DNA of 25,190 nucleotides, taken from positions 1 through 25,190 of the forward strand of contig NZ_JAPJPG010000022.1 in the NCBI RefSeq assembly GCF_030825785.1, in the 5' to 3' direction. The DNA is from Anaerococcus sp. (GTDB lineage: Bacteria; Bacillota; Clostridia; Tissierellales; Peptoniphilaceae). Shown here in pieces: positions 1 through 7,109 of this stretch. Under the pieces are notes generated by a model. That model was not told the DNA's origin and searched no databases. It worked only from the letters and a program-made list of their open reading frames with translations. The position numbers and the translations under genes were made by a program. The first letter of the stretch is position 1; each line of letters begins with the position of its first letter.

Positions 1-512
1 CCTTCCTTAAAGCTCAAGGAAAAGAAATAGGTAAATCTCTTCTTGAAGAAGATAAAATGGATCTATCACTTGAACTAATCGAGAAAGCTAAAGCTAACAA
101 TGTAGAGATCCTCCTACCAGTAGATGTTGTTATAGCAGATGAAATCAAGGCAGGTGCTGAAACAGAGATAGTTGATATTGATTCTATACCAGAAGATAAG
201 GAAGCCCTAGATATAGGACCAAAAACTGCAGAACTTTTCGCATCAAAGATTAAAGAAGCTAAGACTGTTGTTTGGAATGGACCAATGGGAGTATTTGAAA
301 TAAAAGAATTCGCAGATGGTACAAACAAGGTTGCAGCAGCCCTTGCAGAATCAGACGCAATTACAATAGTAGGTGGTGGAGATTCTGCGCTTGCAATTGA
401 ACTTGCTGGTCTAAAAGATAAGATCACACACGTATCAACTGGTGGTGGAGCAAGCTTGGAATTTTTAGAAGGAAAAGATCTACCAGGAATATCATCAATA
501 GAAGATAAGTAA
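1..512 (+). CDS. pgk: Phosphoglycerate kinase, C-terminal part (5' end outside window)
   Basis: Cytosolic glycolytic kinase that moves the acyl phosphate of 1,3-bisphosphoglycerate to ADP, giving ATP and 3-phosphoglycerate. The reading frame is open from base 3, starting FLKAQGKEIGKSLLEEDK, so the N-terminal domain lies upstream of the window; the ATG at 57 is internal. About 170 residues of the nucleotide-binding C-terminal domain are visible. Family signatures present are VVWNGPMGVFE, the GGGDS glycine-rich loop and the terminal STGGGASLEFLEGK. The stop at 510-512 overlaps the AAGGAG ribosome-binding site of tpiA, so the two are almost certainly co-transcribed. Family assignment is secure; only the start is missing. 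Confidence 0.97.
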   Translation, partial: FLKAQGKEIGKSLLEEDKMDLSLELIEKAKANNVEILLPVDVVIADEIKAGAETEIVDIDSIPEDKEALDIGPKTAELFASKIKEAKTVVWNGPMGVFEIKEFADGTNKVAAALAESDAITIVGGGDSALAIELAGLKDKITHVSTGGGASLEFLEGKDLPGISSIEDK

Positions 513-521
513 GGAGATATA

Positions 522-1274
522 ATGCGTAAACCAGTAATAGTTGGAAACTGGAAAATGAATATGACAGTTTCTGAAGCAGAAAAACTACTAGACGAAATTA
601 AAGACTTAGACCTAGATACTGAAGTAGAAGCGGGAGTTTGTACACCAGCGATCGATCTTCTTGTTGCCAAAGAAAAACTTGCAGGAACAAATGTAGGATT
701 TGGTGGACAAAATATGTACTTCGAAGAAAGTGGAGCATTTACAGGAGAAATTTCTCCAACAATGCTAACAGATATCGGAGCAAAATATGTAATCTTAGGC
801 CACTCTGAAAGACGTGAATACTTCAATGAATGTGACAGCCTAATTAACAAAAAGGTAAAAGCAGCCCTAGATCATGACTTAGTTCCAATTCTTTGCTGTG
901 GTGAAACTCTTGAAGAAAGAGAAGCTAATGAGCATGAAGCAAAAGTTAAGGGACAAATTGAAAAGGACCTTAAGGATGTTTCAGCAGAAGATATAGAAAA
1001 TGTGATTATTGCTTATGAACCAATCTGGGCAATAGGTACAGGTAAGACTGCATCAAGCGATGATGCTGATGCTATGTGTGGCTATATCAGAAGCTTGATA
1101 GAAGAAAAATACGGCAAAGATGCTGCTGAGAAAATTAGAATCCAATATGGTGGTTCTGTAAAGCCAAATAATGTAGTAGAACTTATGGGCAAAGAAAACA
1201 TTGACGGAGCCCTAGTCGGTGGAGCAAGCCTTAAAGCAGAAGATTTCAAAGCTTTAGTTAATTTTAATAAATAA
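522..1274 (+). CDS. tpiA: Triosephosphate isomerase
   Basis: Interconverts dihydroxyacetone phosphate and glyceraldehyde 3-phosphate in the cytosol. It is 250 residues, the usual length for a TIM-barrel isomerase. Visible active-site motifs are GNWKMN (substrate-binding Asn and Lys) at residues 8-13, the electrophilic His in ILGHSERR, the catalytic Glu in AYEPIWAIGTG with the mobile loop that follows, and the phosphate-gripping YGGSVKPNN. The ATG is placed 6-7 bases after AAGGAG (510-515). It sits 9 bases after pgk and 10 bases before eno, within one glycolytic operon. Confidence 0.98.
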   Translation: MRKPVIVGNWKMNMTVSEAEKLLDEIKDLDLDTEVEAGVCTPAIDLLVAKEKLAGTNVGFGGQNMYFEESGAFTGEISPTMLTDIGAKYVILGHSERREYFNECDSLINKKVKAALDHDLVPILCCGETLEEREANEHEAKVKGQIEKDLKDVSAEDIENVIIAYEPIWAIGTGKTASSDDADAMCGYIRSLIEEKYGKDAAEKIRIQYGGSVKPNNVVELMGKENIDGALVGGASLKAEDFKALVNFNK

Positions 1275-1284
1275 GGAGATATAA

Positions 1285-2580
1285 ATGAGTTTAATAACAG
1301 ACGTATATGCAAGACAAATCCTTGATTCAAGAGGAAATCCAACAGTAGAAGTAGAAGTTTATACAGAAGATGGTGGATTTGGTAGAGCAAGCGTACCATC
1401 AGGTGCATCAACTGGTGAATGGGAAGCAGTAGAGCTTAGAGATGGGGACAAAGATTACTATCTCGGCAAATCAGTTCTTAAAGCAGTTGAAAATGTAAAT
1501 GAAATCATAGCTGAAGAATTAGAATTCACTTATGACGTTACAGATCAAATTGGTGTTGATAATGCTATGATCGAGCTTGATGGAACAGAAAACAAGGGTA
1601 AACTTGGTGCTAACGCAATCCTTGGTGTTTCTCTTGCGGTTGCAAAAGCGGCAGCTAATGAACTTGGTGTTACTCTATATAACTACATTGGTGGAACAAA
1701 CGCTAAACTTCTTCCAACTCCAATGATGAACATCTTAAATGGTGGAGAACATGCTGATAACTCAGTAGATATCCAAGAATTCATGATCTTCCCACTTGGA
1801 GCAGAAAGCTTTGCTCACGCTCTACAAATTGGTGCGGAAGTATTCCACAGCCTTAAATCTGTTCTTTCATCTAAAGGCTATAACACAGCTGTAGGTGACG
1901 AAGGTGGATTTGCTCCAAACCTTAAGTCAAATGAAGAAGCTCTAGAAATCATCTGTGAAGCCATCAAAGCTTGTGGTTATGAACCAGGCAAAGACGTTTA
2001 TATAGCAATGGACTGTGCTTCAAGTGAATTCTACAACAAGGAAGATGGTAAATATCACCTTGATGGAGAAGGTACAGTAAAATCTGAAGACCAAATGATT
2101 GATTGGCTTGAAGAATTAGTAGAAAAATATCCAATCATCTCTATCGAAGATGGTCTTGATGAAAATGACTGGGAAGGTTGGGCAAAACTTACAGAAAGAC
2201 TTGGGAGCAAAGTTCAACTTGTAGGTGACGACCTATTTGTAACAAACACAAAGAAACTTGAAAAAGGTATCAAGGAAGGCGTTGCTAACTCAATCCTAAT
2301 CAAAGTTAACCAAATCGGTTCTTTAACAGAAACACTTAACGCTATCGAAATGGCTAAAGAAGCAGGATATACAGCAGTAGTTTCTCACAGATCAGGTGAA
2401 ACAGAAGATGTTACAATTTCTGATTTAGTAGTGGCAGTAAATGCAGGCCAAATCAAAACAGGTGCTCCTTCAAGAACAGACAGAGTTGCTAAATATAACC
2501 AACTTCTAAGAATTGAAGATGAACTTGCTGATGACGCAAAATTCAAAGGAATCAAAGCATTCTATAACATCAACAAATAA
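1285..2580 (+). CDS. eno: Enolase (phosphopyruvate hydratase)
   Basis: Converts 2-phosphoglycerate to phosphoenolpyruvate; also a usual component of bacterial RNA-degrading assemblies. At 431 residues it has the typical full length. Motifs include the N-terminal ARQILDSRGNPTVEVEV, SGASTGEWEA (the Ser loop), the metal-ligand region SIEDGLDEND, GDDLFVTN with the metal-binding Asp, IKVNQIGSLTET holding the catalytic Lys, and SHRSGETED. A good AAGGAG lies just upstream, overlapping the end of tpiA. The order tpiA-eno is direct: the gpmI gene often found here in Firmicutes is missing. A terminator follows within 6 bases, so eno ends the operon. Confidence 0.98.
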   Translation: MSLITDVYARQILDSRGNPTVEVEVYTEDGGFGRASVPSGASTGEWEAVELRDGDKDYYLGKSVLKAVENVNEIIAEELEFTYDVTDQIGVDNAMIELDGTENKGKLGANAILGVSLAVAKAAANELGVTLYNYIGGTNAKLLPTPMMNILNGGEHADNSVDIQEFMIFPLGAESFAHALQIGAEVFHSLKSVLSSKGYNTAVGDEGGFAPNLKSNEEALEIICEAIKACGYEPGKDVYIAMDCASSEFYNKEDGKYHLDGEGTVKSEDQMIDWLEELVEKYPIISIEDGLDENDWEGWAKLTERLGSKVQLVGDDLFVTNTKKLEKGIKEGVANSILIKVNQIGSLTETLNAIEMAKEAGYTAVVSHRSGETEDVTISDLVVAVNAGQIKTGAPSRTDRVAKYNQLLRIEDELADDAKFKGIKAFYNINK

Positions 2581-2585
2581 ATGAT

Positions 2586-2615
2586 AAAAGATGGCCCCTA
2601 GGGGCTGTCTTTTTT
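2586..2615 (+). terminator. Intrinsic terminator of the pgk-tpiA-eno operon
   Basis: A GATGGCCCC / GGGGCTGTC stem with two G-U pairs and a tight CTAG centre, flanked by AAAA on the left and six T on the right, starts six bases after the eno stop. This is a textbook rho-independent terminator. Confidence 0.93.
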
Positions 2616-2682
2616 CTTAAATGTTATAGAAATTTTTAATTGATTTTATAAGGGAAGCGAACTAGGCAATTTATCACTTTTG

Positions 2683-2711
2683 TTGAAATAATAGTTAATT
2701 TATGGTATCAT
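2683..2711 (+). promoter_or_regulatory. SigA-type promoter of secG
   Basis: TTGAAA at 2683-2688 and TATCAT at 2706-2711 with a 17-base spacer. Transcription would start near 2718, giving a leader of about 20 bases with the GGAGGTG ribosome-binding site at 2727-2733. Confidence 0.72.
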
Positions 2712-2738
2712 AATATAGTATGAATCGGAGGTGTCTAT

Positions 2739-2966
2739 ATGGTAAATTTCTTAGCGATTGTACTAGTTATTGCATCAATAATCATCATAGCTGCAGTAAC
2801 ATTACAAGATCCTAAAACAGAAGGACTAGGAGCTCTTTCAGGAACACAAACAAATGTTTTTGGTAGAAGTGCTCATAGGTCAAAAAACGAAACATTAGAC
2901 AAAGTAGCTATCACAGGCGGAGTAATTTTATTTGTAGCTAGTCTAATCATGATAGCAATTAACTAA
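2739..2966 (+). CDS. secG: Preprotein translocase subunit SecG
   Basis: Small accessory subunit of the SecYEG membrane channel that eases protein export. The 75-residue product has two hydrophobic membrane segments (about residues 3-22 and 55-74) joined by a polar loop with QDPKTEGLGALSGTQ and the family-typical FGRSAHRSK. Length and topology match bacterial SecG. It has its own promoter and GGAGGTG site. It is followed by rnr and smpB, the order also known from Bacillus, although here a terminator-like hairpin separates it from rnr. Confidence 0.93.
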   Translation: MVNFLAIVLVIASIIIIAAVTLQDPKTEGLGALSGTQTNVFGRSAHRSKNETLDKVAITGGVILFVASLIMIAIN

Positions 2967-2967
2967 T

Positions 2968-3004
2968 GAGGGGTAAGCTATATATATAGCTTAGCCTCTT
3001 TTTT
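2968..3004 (+). terminator. Terminator-like hairpin between secG and rnr
   Basis: TAAGCTATA (2974-2982) pairs with TATAGCTTA (2985-2993). After a small internal loop, GAGG (2968-2971) pairs with CCTC (2995-2998), and six T follow (2999-3004). It begins two bases after the secG stop. Only 23 bases then separate it from rnr, with no clear promoter between, so it probably attenuates rather than fully stops transcription. Confidence 0.85.
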
Positions 3005-3027
3005 AATATAGACAACAGGAGAAATAT

Positions 3028-5154
3028 ATGAATCTAAAAGATATAATATTAAATATAGTATATGACGAAAACTACCTACCTATGACATTTAAGGAATTAG
3101 ACAAATATCTAAAGGTTGACAAGTATACTAGAAAGGCTGTTAGAGATATCATAAAGGACTTAGAGAAAGAAAATAAAATCAGAGTTTCTAATAAAAAAAG
3201 AATTATGCCTCTAACAGATGAAGAGATTAATCTAATTGGTAAAATCTCCATGGCTCAAGGTGGATATGGATTTTTTATTTCAGATAATACAGACTTCGAA
3301 GATGTCTTTATAAAAAGAGATAATATGAACAGAGCCCACAACAATGATAGGGTAAAAATTGAGCTTGTTAAAGGAAAAGAGAAAGGGAGAAAAGCCGAGG
3401 GAAGAGTTATAGATATTATTGAAAGAGCTAAAGATGAAATAGTTGGAAGCTTTCAAAAAAATAAGGGTTTTGGCTTTGTAATTCCTGATGATAGGAGTTT
3501 CGGTGATGATATATTTATAGCTGAAAAATTCTTCAATAAGGCAAAAAATAAAGATAAGGTAGTAGTTGAGATTATAAATTATCCAAAAGGAGCGAAACCT
3601 GAAGGAAGAATTAAGGAAATAATAGGTTGCAAGAACGACAAAAATGTTGAAATCCTATCTTTGATCAGATCTCATGGTCTTCCTTATCAATTCTCCAAGG
3701 AAAGTAAGAAGGAAAGTCTTTATGTAAAAGATAAGGTTAATGAAATAGAACTTGAAGGGAGGAAGGACTTAAGAGATCTCTTCACAGTTACGATTGACGG
3801 AAGAGATTCTAAGGATTTTGACGATGCTATTTCTATTGAGAAAAATGGTGAAAACTATGATTTGTATGTTCACATAGCAGACGTAGCTCATTATGTGAAA
3901 AAAGGCACCGCCATCGATAAAGACGCCTATGAAAGGGGAAATTCCACTTATCTATTTAATATTGTAATTCCAATGTTACCAGAGGCCTTATCAAACGGAA
4001 TCTGCTCTCTAAATCCAAATGAGGATAGACTTGCCATAAGTTTAAGGATGACAATCAATGATAAGGGCAAGGTTATAGATAATGAGTTTTACGAATCAGT
4101 TATAAATTCTGATCATAGATTAGTCTATGACGATGTAAATCAATTTTTGGATAAGGGTGATGAGAATATATATGAGGATGAGATTATAAAAGAAAAGTTA
4201 AAGATTTTTGACAAGCTTAGAGAAATCCTAAATACTATGAGAGAAAAAAGAGGGTCAATTGACTTTAACTTCTCAGAAAGTCAGATAGATGTAGGAGAAG
4301 ATGGAAGAGTTTTAAATATATCGAACTTTGAACGAGGATCAGGCAACAAGATGATAGAAGAATTCATGCTTGCTGCTAACGAAACAGTTGCAAGTCTTTT
4401 TGCCTATATGGATTTTCCTTTTATCTACAGAATTCACGAAAAACCTAAGGAAGAAAAGATCGAGGGATTCAAGAGAGCCCTTAACACTATGGGATATAAT
4501 ATAAGAGGAAATGATCTACATCCTAAAGATTTTCAACAAATCCTAGAGGAAGTTAGTGGAAAAGACGTAGAATCTGTAATTAATATTTTGATGCTAAGGA
4601 CCATGCAGAAGGCCAAATATTCTGAGCATAGGGATATCCACTTTGGTCTTTCAACATCTTTCTACACCCATTTTACGTCTCCAATTAGAAGATATCCTGA
4701 CCTAATAGTTCATAGATTAGTAAAAAAATTTATTCATAACAAGCTAACTAGTCTTAACCAGACAAGTCTTGAAAAAACAATCACAAATAATGCAGAACAT
4801 CTTTCCATGACAGAAAGAAGAAGCGAAGACTGTGAGAGGGATGTTGAGGATTTACTTAAATGTAAGTATATGACACGTTTTATAGGTGATGAATTCTATG
4901 GTAATATATCTGCAATAACTGAATTTGGTATATTTATTGAATTAGATAACACTGTAGAAGGGCTTTTCATGTACAAGTTTTCAAATGATAGATACGAGTA
5001 TCTAGAAGATAAGATGAAGGCATTTAATACAGATAAGAAAATCTACTACTCAATTGGAGATAGGGTCAAGATTAGGGTAATGGATGTAGACACATATCAG
5101 AGAAATATCGACTTTGATTTGGAGGTAAACGATGAAATTATTAGCCAACAATAA
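3028..5154 (+). CDS. rnr: Ribonuclease R, 3'-5' exoribonuclease
   Basis: Processive RNB-family nuclease that degrades structured RNA and works with tmRNA/SmpB in decay of defective mRNA. The 708 residues are laid out in family order: N-terminal winged-helix region (1-65), two cold-shock RNA-binding domains (GGYGFFISD, residues 74-82; and KGFGFVIPDD, about 147-156), the RNB catalytic domain from about 250 with DGRDSKDFDDAISIE carrying the metal-binding Asp residues, HFTSPIRRYPDL near 555, and a C-terminal S1 domain (GNISAITEFGIFIELD). The start is preceded by CAGGAGA. The last 23 bases overlap smpB, whose ribosome-binding site GGAGGT (5121-5126) lies inside rnr, implying translational coupling. 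Confidence 0.96.
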   Translation: MNLKDIILNIVYDENYLPMTFKELDKYLKVDKYTRKAVRDIIKDLEKENKIRVSNKKRIMPLTDEEINLIGKISMAQGGYGFFISDNTDFEDVFIKRDNMNRAHNNDRVKIELVKGKEKGRKAEGRVIDIIERAKDEIVGSFQKNKGFGFVIPDDRSFGDDIFIAEKFFNKAKNKDKVVVEIINYPKGAKPEGRIKEIIGCKNDKNVEILSLIRSHGLPYQFSKESKKESLYVKDKVNEIELEGRKDLRDLFTVTIDGRDSKDFDDAISIEKNGENYDLYVHIADVAHYVKKGTAIDKDAYERGNSTYLFNIVIPMLPEALSNGICSLNPNEDRLAISLRMTINDKGKVIDNEFYESVINSDHRLVYDDVNQFLDKGDENIYEDEIIKEKLKIFDKLREILNTMREKRGSIDFNFSESQIDVGEDGRVLNISNFERGSGNKMIEEFMLAANETVASLFAYMDFPFIYRIHEKPKEEKIEGFKRALNTMGYNIRGNDLHPKDFQQILEEVSGKDVESVINILMLRTMQKAKYSEHRDIHFGLSTSFYTHFTSPIRRYPDLIVHRLVKKFIHNKLTSLNQTSLEKTITNNAEHLSMTERRSEDCERDVEDLLKCKYMTRFIGDEFYGNISAITEFGIFIELDNTVEGLFMYKFSNDRYEYLEDKMKAFNTDKKIYYSIGDRVKIRVMDVDTYQRNIDFDLEVNDEIISQQ

Positions 5155-5575
5155 GAAGGCTTATCATGATTATTTTATAGAAGAAAAATATGAAGCAGGA
5201 CTTTCACTTTTGGGAAGTGAAGTGAAATCAATAAAGAAAGGGAAAGTTTCTATCAAGGAGTCATTCATATCAGATAAAAAAGGGGAGATGTTTATTTACG
5301 GTATGCACGTTACCCCTTACTCCCAAGCCTATGATAAGGATATCGATCCAACTAGAACAAGGAGACTCCTCCTTCACAAGAAAGAGATAAATAAATTAAT
5401 AGGTAAAAAAACTCAAGCAGGCTACACGGTAGTTCCACTTAAAATCTATGAGAGAGATGGTTTAGTAAAGTTAGAGCTCGCCCTTGCTAAAGGTAAGAAA
5501 CAGTACGATAAGAGAGAATCTATTAAGGCTAGGGATGATAAGAGGAAGATGGATAGGGCTCTTAAGAATTATTAA
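5132..5575 (+). CDS. smpB: SsrA (tmRNA)-binding protein SmpB
   Basis: Partner of tmRNA in trans-translation, delivering it to stalled ribosomes. At 147 residues it is of usual length. The diagnostic SmpB core is present: NKKAYHDYFIEEKYEAG, then LLGSEVKSIKKGKVSIKESF, with the basic C-terminal tail KARDDKRKMDRALK that enters the mRNA channel. It overlaps rnr by 23 bases, and RNase R and SmpB act in the same quality-control pathway. No tmRNA (ssrA) gene follows; thyX comes next after 14 bases. Confidence 0.96.
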   Translation: MKLLANNKKAYHDYFIEEKYEAGLSLLGSEVKSIKKGKVSIKESFISDKKGEMFIYGMHVTPYSQAYDKDIDPTRTRRLLLHKKEINKLIGKKTQAGYTVVPLKIYERDGLVKLELALAKGKKQYDKRESIKARDDKRKMDRALKNY

Positions 5576-5589
5576 TAGAAGGAGAATAA

Positions 5590-6366
5590 ATGTCAAATAA
5601 AAGCACACTTAAGGTTAAGTTACTCAACTATACACCTAGGGCAGAAGAGACCATAGCCCAGGCGGGCAAACTCTGCTACTCACAAGTTGGAGTTGATGAA
5701 ATAGCCGAAAAGCAAGACGAAGAATCAATAGCAAGTTATGTAAAAATGCTTCAAAAGCTCGGTCATCTCTCCCCAATTGAGCATGCATCCTTCACCTTTG
5801 CTGCGGAGGGAGTATCTAGAGTCTTGACCCACCAGTTGGTCCGTCACAGGCTCGCTTCCTATTCTCAACAGTCCCAAAGATATGTAAAGCTCGATCAGTT
5901 TGAATACATAATCCCAAAAGAGATCGACAATAACAAAAAAGCTAGGGAAATATTTATCAATCAAATGGAAGAAAGCCAGAAGGCTTATGATGACTTAACT
6001 GATATATTGTTTGAAAAGCATTACAAGTCATTTCTTAAAGAAGGTCAAGATGAAAAGTCAGCCAAAAGATCTGCTAGTAAAAAGGCAATAGAAGATGCTA
6101 GATATGTCTTTCCTAATGCTTGTGAGACAAAGATTGTTTTTACAATGAATGCAAGAAATCTTCTTCACTTTTTCAATATGAGATCTTGTCTAAGGGCCCA
6201 ATGGGAGATAAGAGATCTATCAGATCAGATGATAAGACTCGTAAAAGATATTTATCCAAATCTCTTCCTAAATGCAGGTCCATCTTGTATTAATGGCCCT
6301 TGCCCAGAAGGTAAGATGACTTGCGGGAAAATAAAGCAAGTGCGCGAAAAGTTTAAAAATATATAA
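5590..6366 (+). CDS. thyX: Flavin-dependent thymidylate synthase ThyX
   Basis: Makes dTMP from dUMP with methylene-tetrahydrofolate, FAD and NADPH, without needing dihydrofolate reductase to recycle the product. The ThyX signature RHRxxSxxxxSxR is seen as RHRLASYSQQSQR at about residues 85-97, followed by the FAD-contact region. NACETKIVFTMNARNLLHFFNMR and the RAQWEIRDL stretch are typical of the C-terminal half. 258 residues is within the family range. AAGGAGAA sits just before the ATG. It follows smpB by 14 bases with no terminator. Whether the genome also has thyA cannot be seen here. Confidence 0.95.
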   Translation: MSNKSTLKVKLLNYTPRAEETIAQAGKLCYSQVGVDEIAEKQDEESIASYVKMLQKLGHLSPIEHASFTFAAEGVSRVLTHQLVRHRLASYSQQSQRYVKLDQFEYIIPKEIDNNKKAREIFINQMEESQKAYDDLTDILFEKHYKSFLKEGQDEKSAKRSASKKAIEDARYVFPNACETKIVFTMNARNLLHFFNMRSCLRAQWEIRDLSDQMIRLVKDIYPNLFLNAGPSCINGPCPEGKMTCGKIKQVREKFKNI

Positions 6367-6406
6367 AGCTTAATATTTTAAAAACAAAAATAAGGATGGA
6401 GACTTT

Positions 6407-7108
6407 ATGTCCTATATACAACTAAACAATCTAACAAAAGAATTTAAATCTGGAGATACGAAGATTGTCGCAAATGATAAGATAAACTTCTCTCTAGATG
6501 AAGGAAGGTTATTGATAATAGTCGGAGCAAGTGGGGCTGGTAAGACTACCCTTCTTAATCTCATTGGTGGGATGGATAAGGCGACAAGTGGGGAGATTTT
6601 AATTGATGGCAAAAACCTAGTAGGTCTTAGTGACAGAGACCTTACCGAATATAGGAGAAATGATGTAGGTTTTGTCTTTCAACATTACAATCTCATACCA
6701 AACTTAACTGCTCTTGAGAATGTAGAAATGGCATCAGAAATCTCTAATAATCCACTTAAAGCAAGAGAAATACTAGAAGAAGTAGGTCTTAGTCATAGAT
6801 TAAACAACTTCCCTTCTCAACTTTCAGGGGGAGAACAACAAAGGGTGGCTATAGCCAGGGCCTTAGCCAAAAATCCCAAGCTTTTACTTTGTGATGAACC
6901 AACAGGTGCCCTAGACTATGAGACAGGAAAAAATATCCTTAGGCTCTTACAAGATGCTTCGAGGAAGATGGGGGCAACAGTAGTTATCATAACTCACAAT
7001 TCATTAATAAAGCCAATGGCAGATCAAGTAATTGAGATCAGAGACGGCAAAGTCGACAAGGACTATGTCAATGAAAATCCTGTTTCAGTTGATGAGATAG
7101 AGTGGTAA
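6407..7108 (+). CDS. ABC exporter ATPase, MacB/LolD-like
   Basis: Cytoplasmic nucleotide-binding subunit that powers the permease encoded directly downstream. The 233 residues contain, in order, Walker A GASGAGKTT (about 44-52), the Q-loop VFQHYNLIPNLTALENVE, the signature LSGGEQQRVAIARAL, Walker B LLLCDEPTGALD and the H-loop ITHN. The length and the QQRVAIARAL / TGALD patterns place it with MacB, LolD and FtsE-type ATPases, and the C-terminal NPVSVDEIEW resembles the tail of Gram-positive members with large FtsX-type permeases. Its TAA is one base before the permease ATG. The substrate is unknown; peptide export or surface signalling are possibilities only. Confidence 0.92.
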   Translation: MSYIQLNNLTKEFKSGDTKIVANDKINFSLDEGRLLIIVGASGAGKTTLLNLIGGMDKATSGEILIDGKNLVGLSDRDLTEYRRNDVGFVFQHYNLIPNLTALENVEMASEISNNPLKAREILEEVGLSHRLNNFPSQLSGGEQQRVAIARALAKNPKLLLCDEPTGALDYETGKNILRLLQDASRKMGATVVIITHNSLIKPMADQVIEIRDGKVDKDYVNENPVSVDEIEW

Positions 7109-7109
7109 T

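Noticed and set aside
14..850. 278-residue open frame on the minus strand opposite pgk and tpiA
   Set aside because: Ser/Ile/Pro-rich translation typical of the antisense of well-expressed genes; the plus strand carries two certain glycolytic enzymes and no ribosome-binding site or family motif supports it.
6367..6406. Terminator or promoter between thyX and the ABC ATPase
   Set aside because: The 40 A-rich bases hold only an AAGCTT palindrome; no stem with T-run and no convincing -35/-10 pair.
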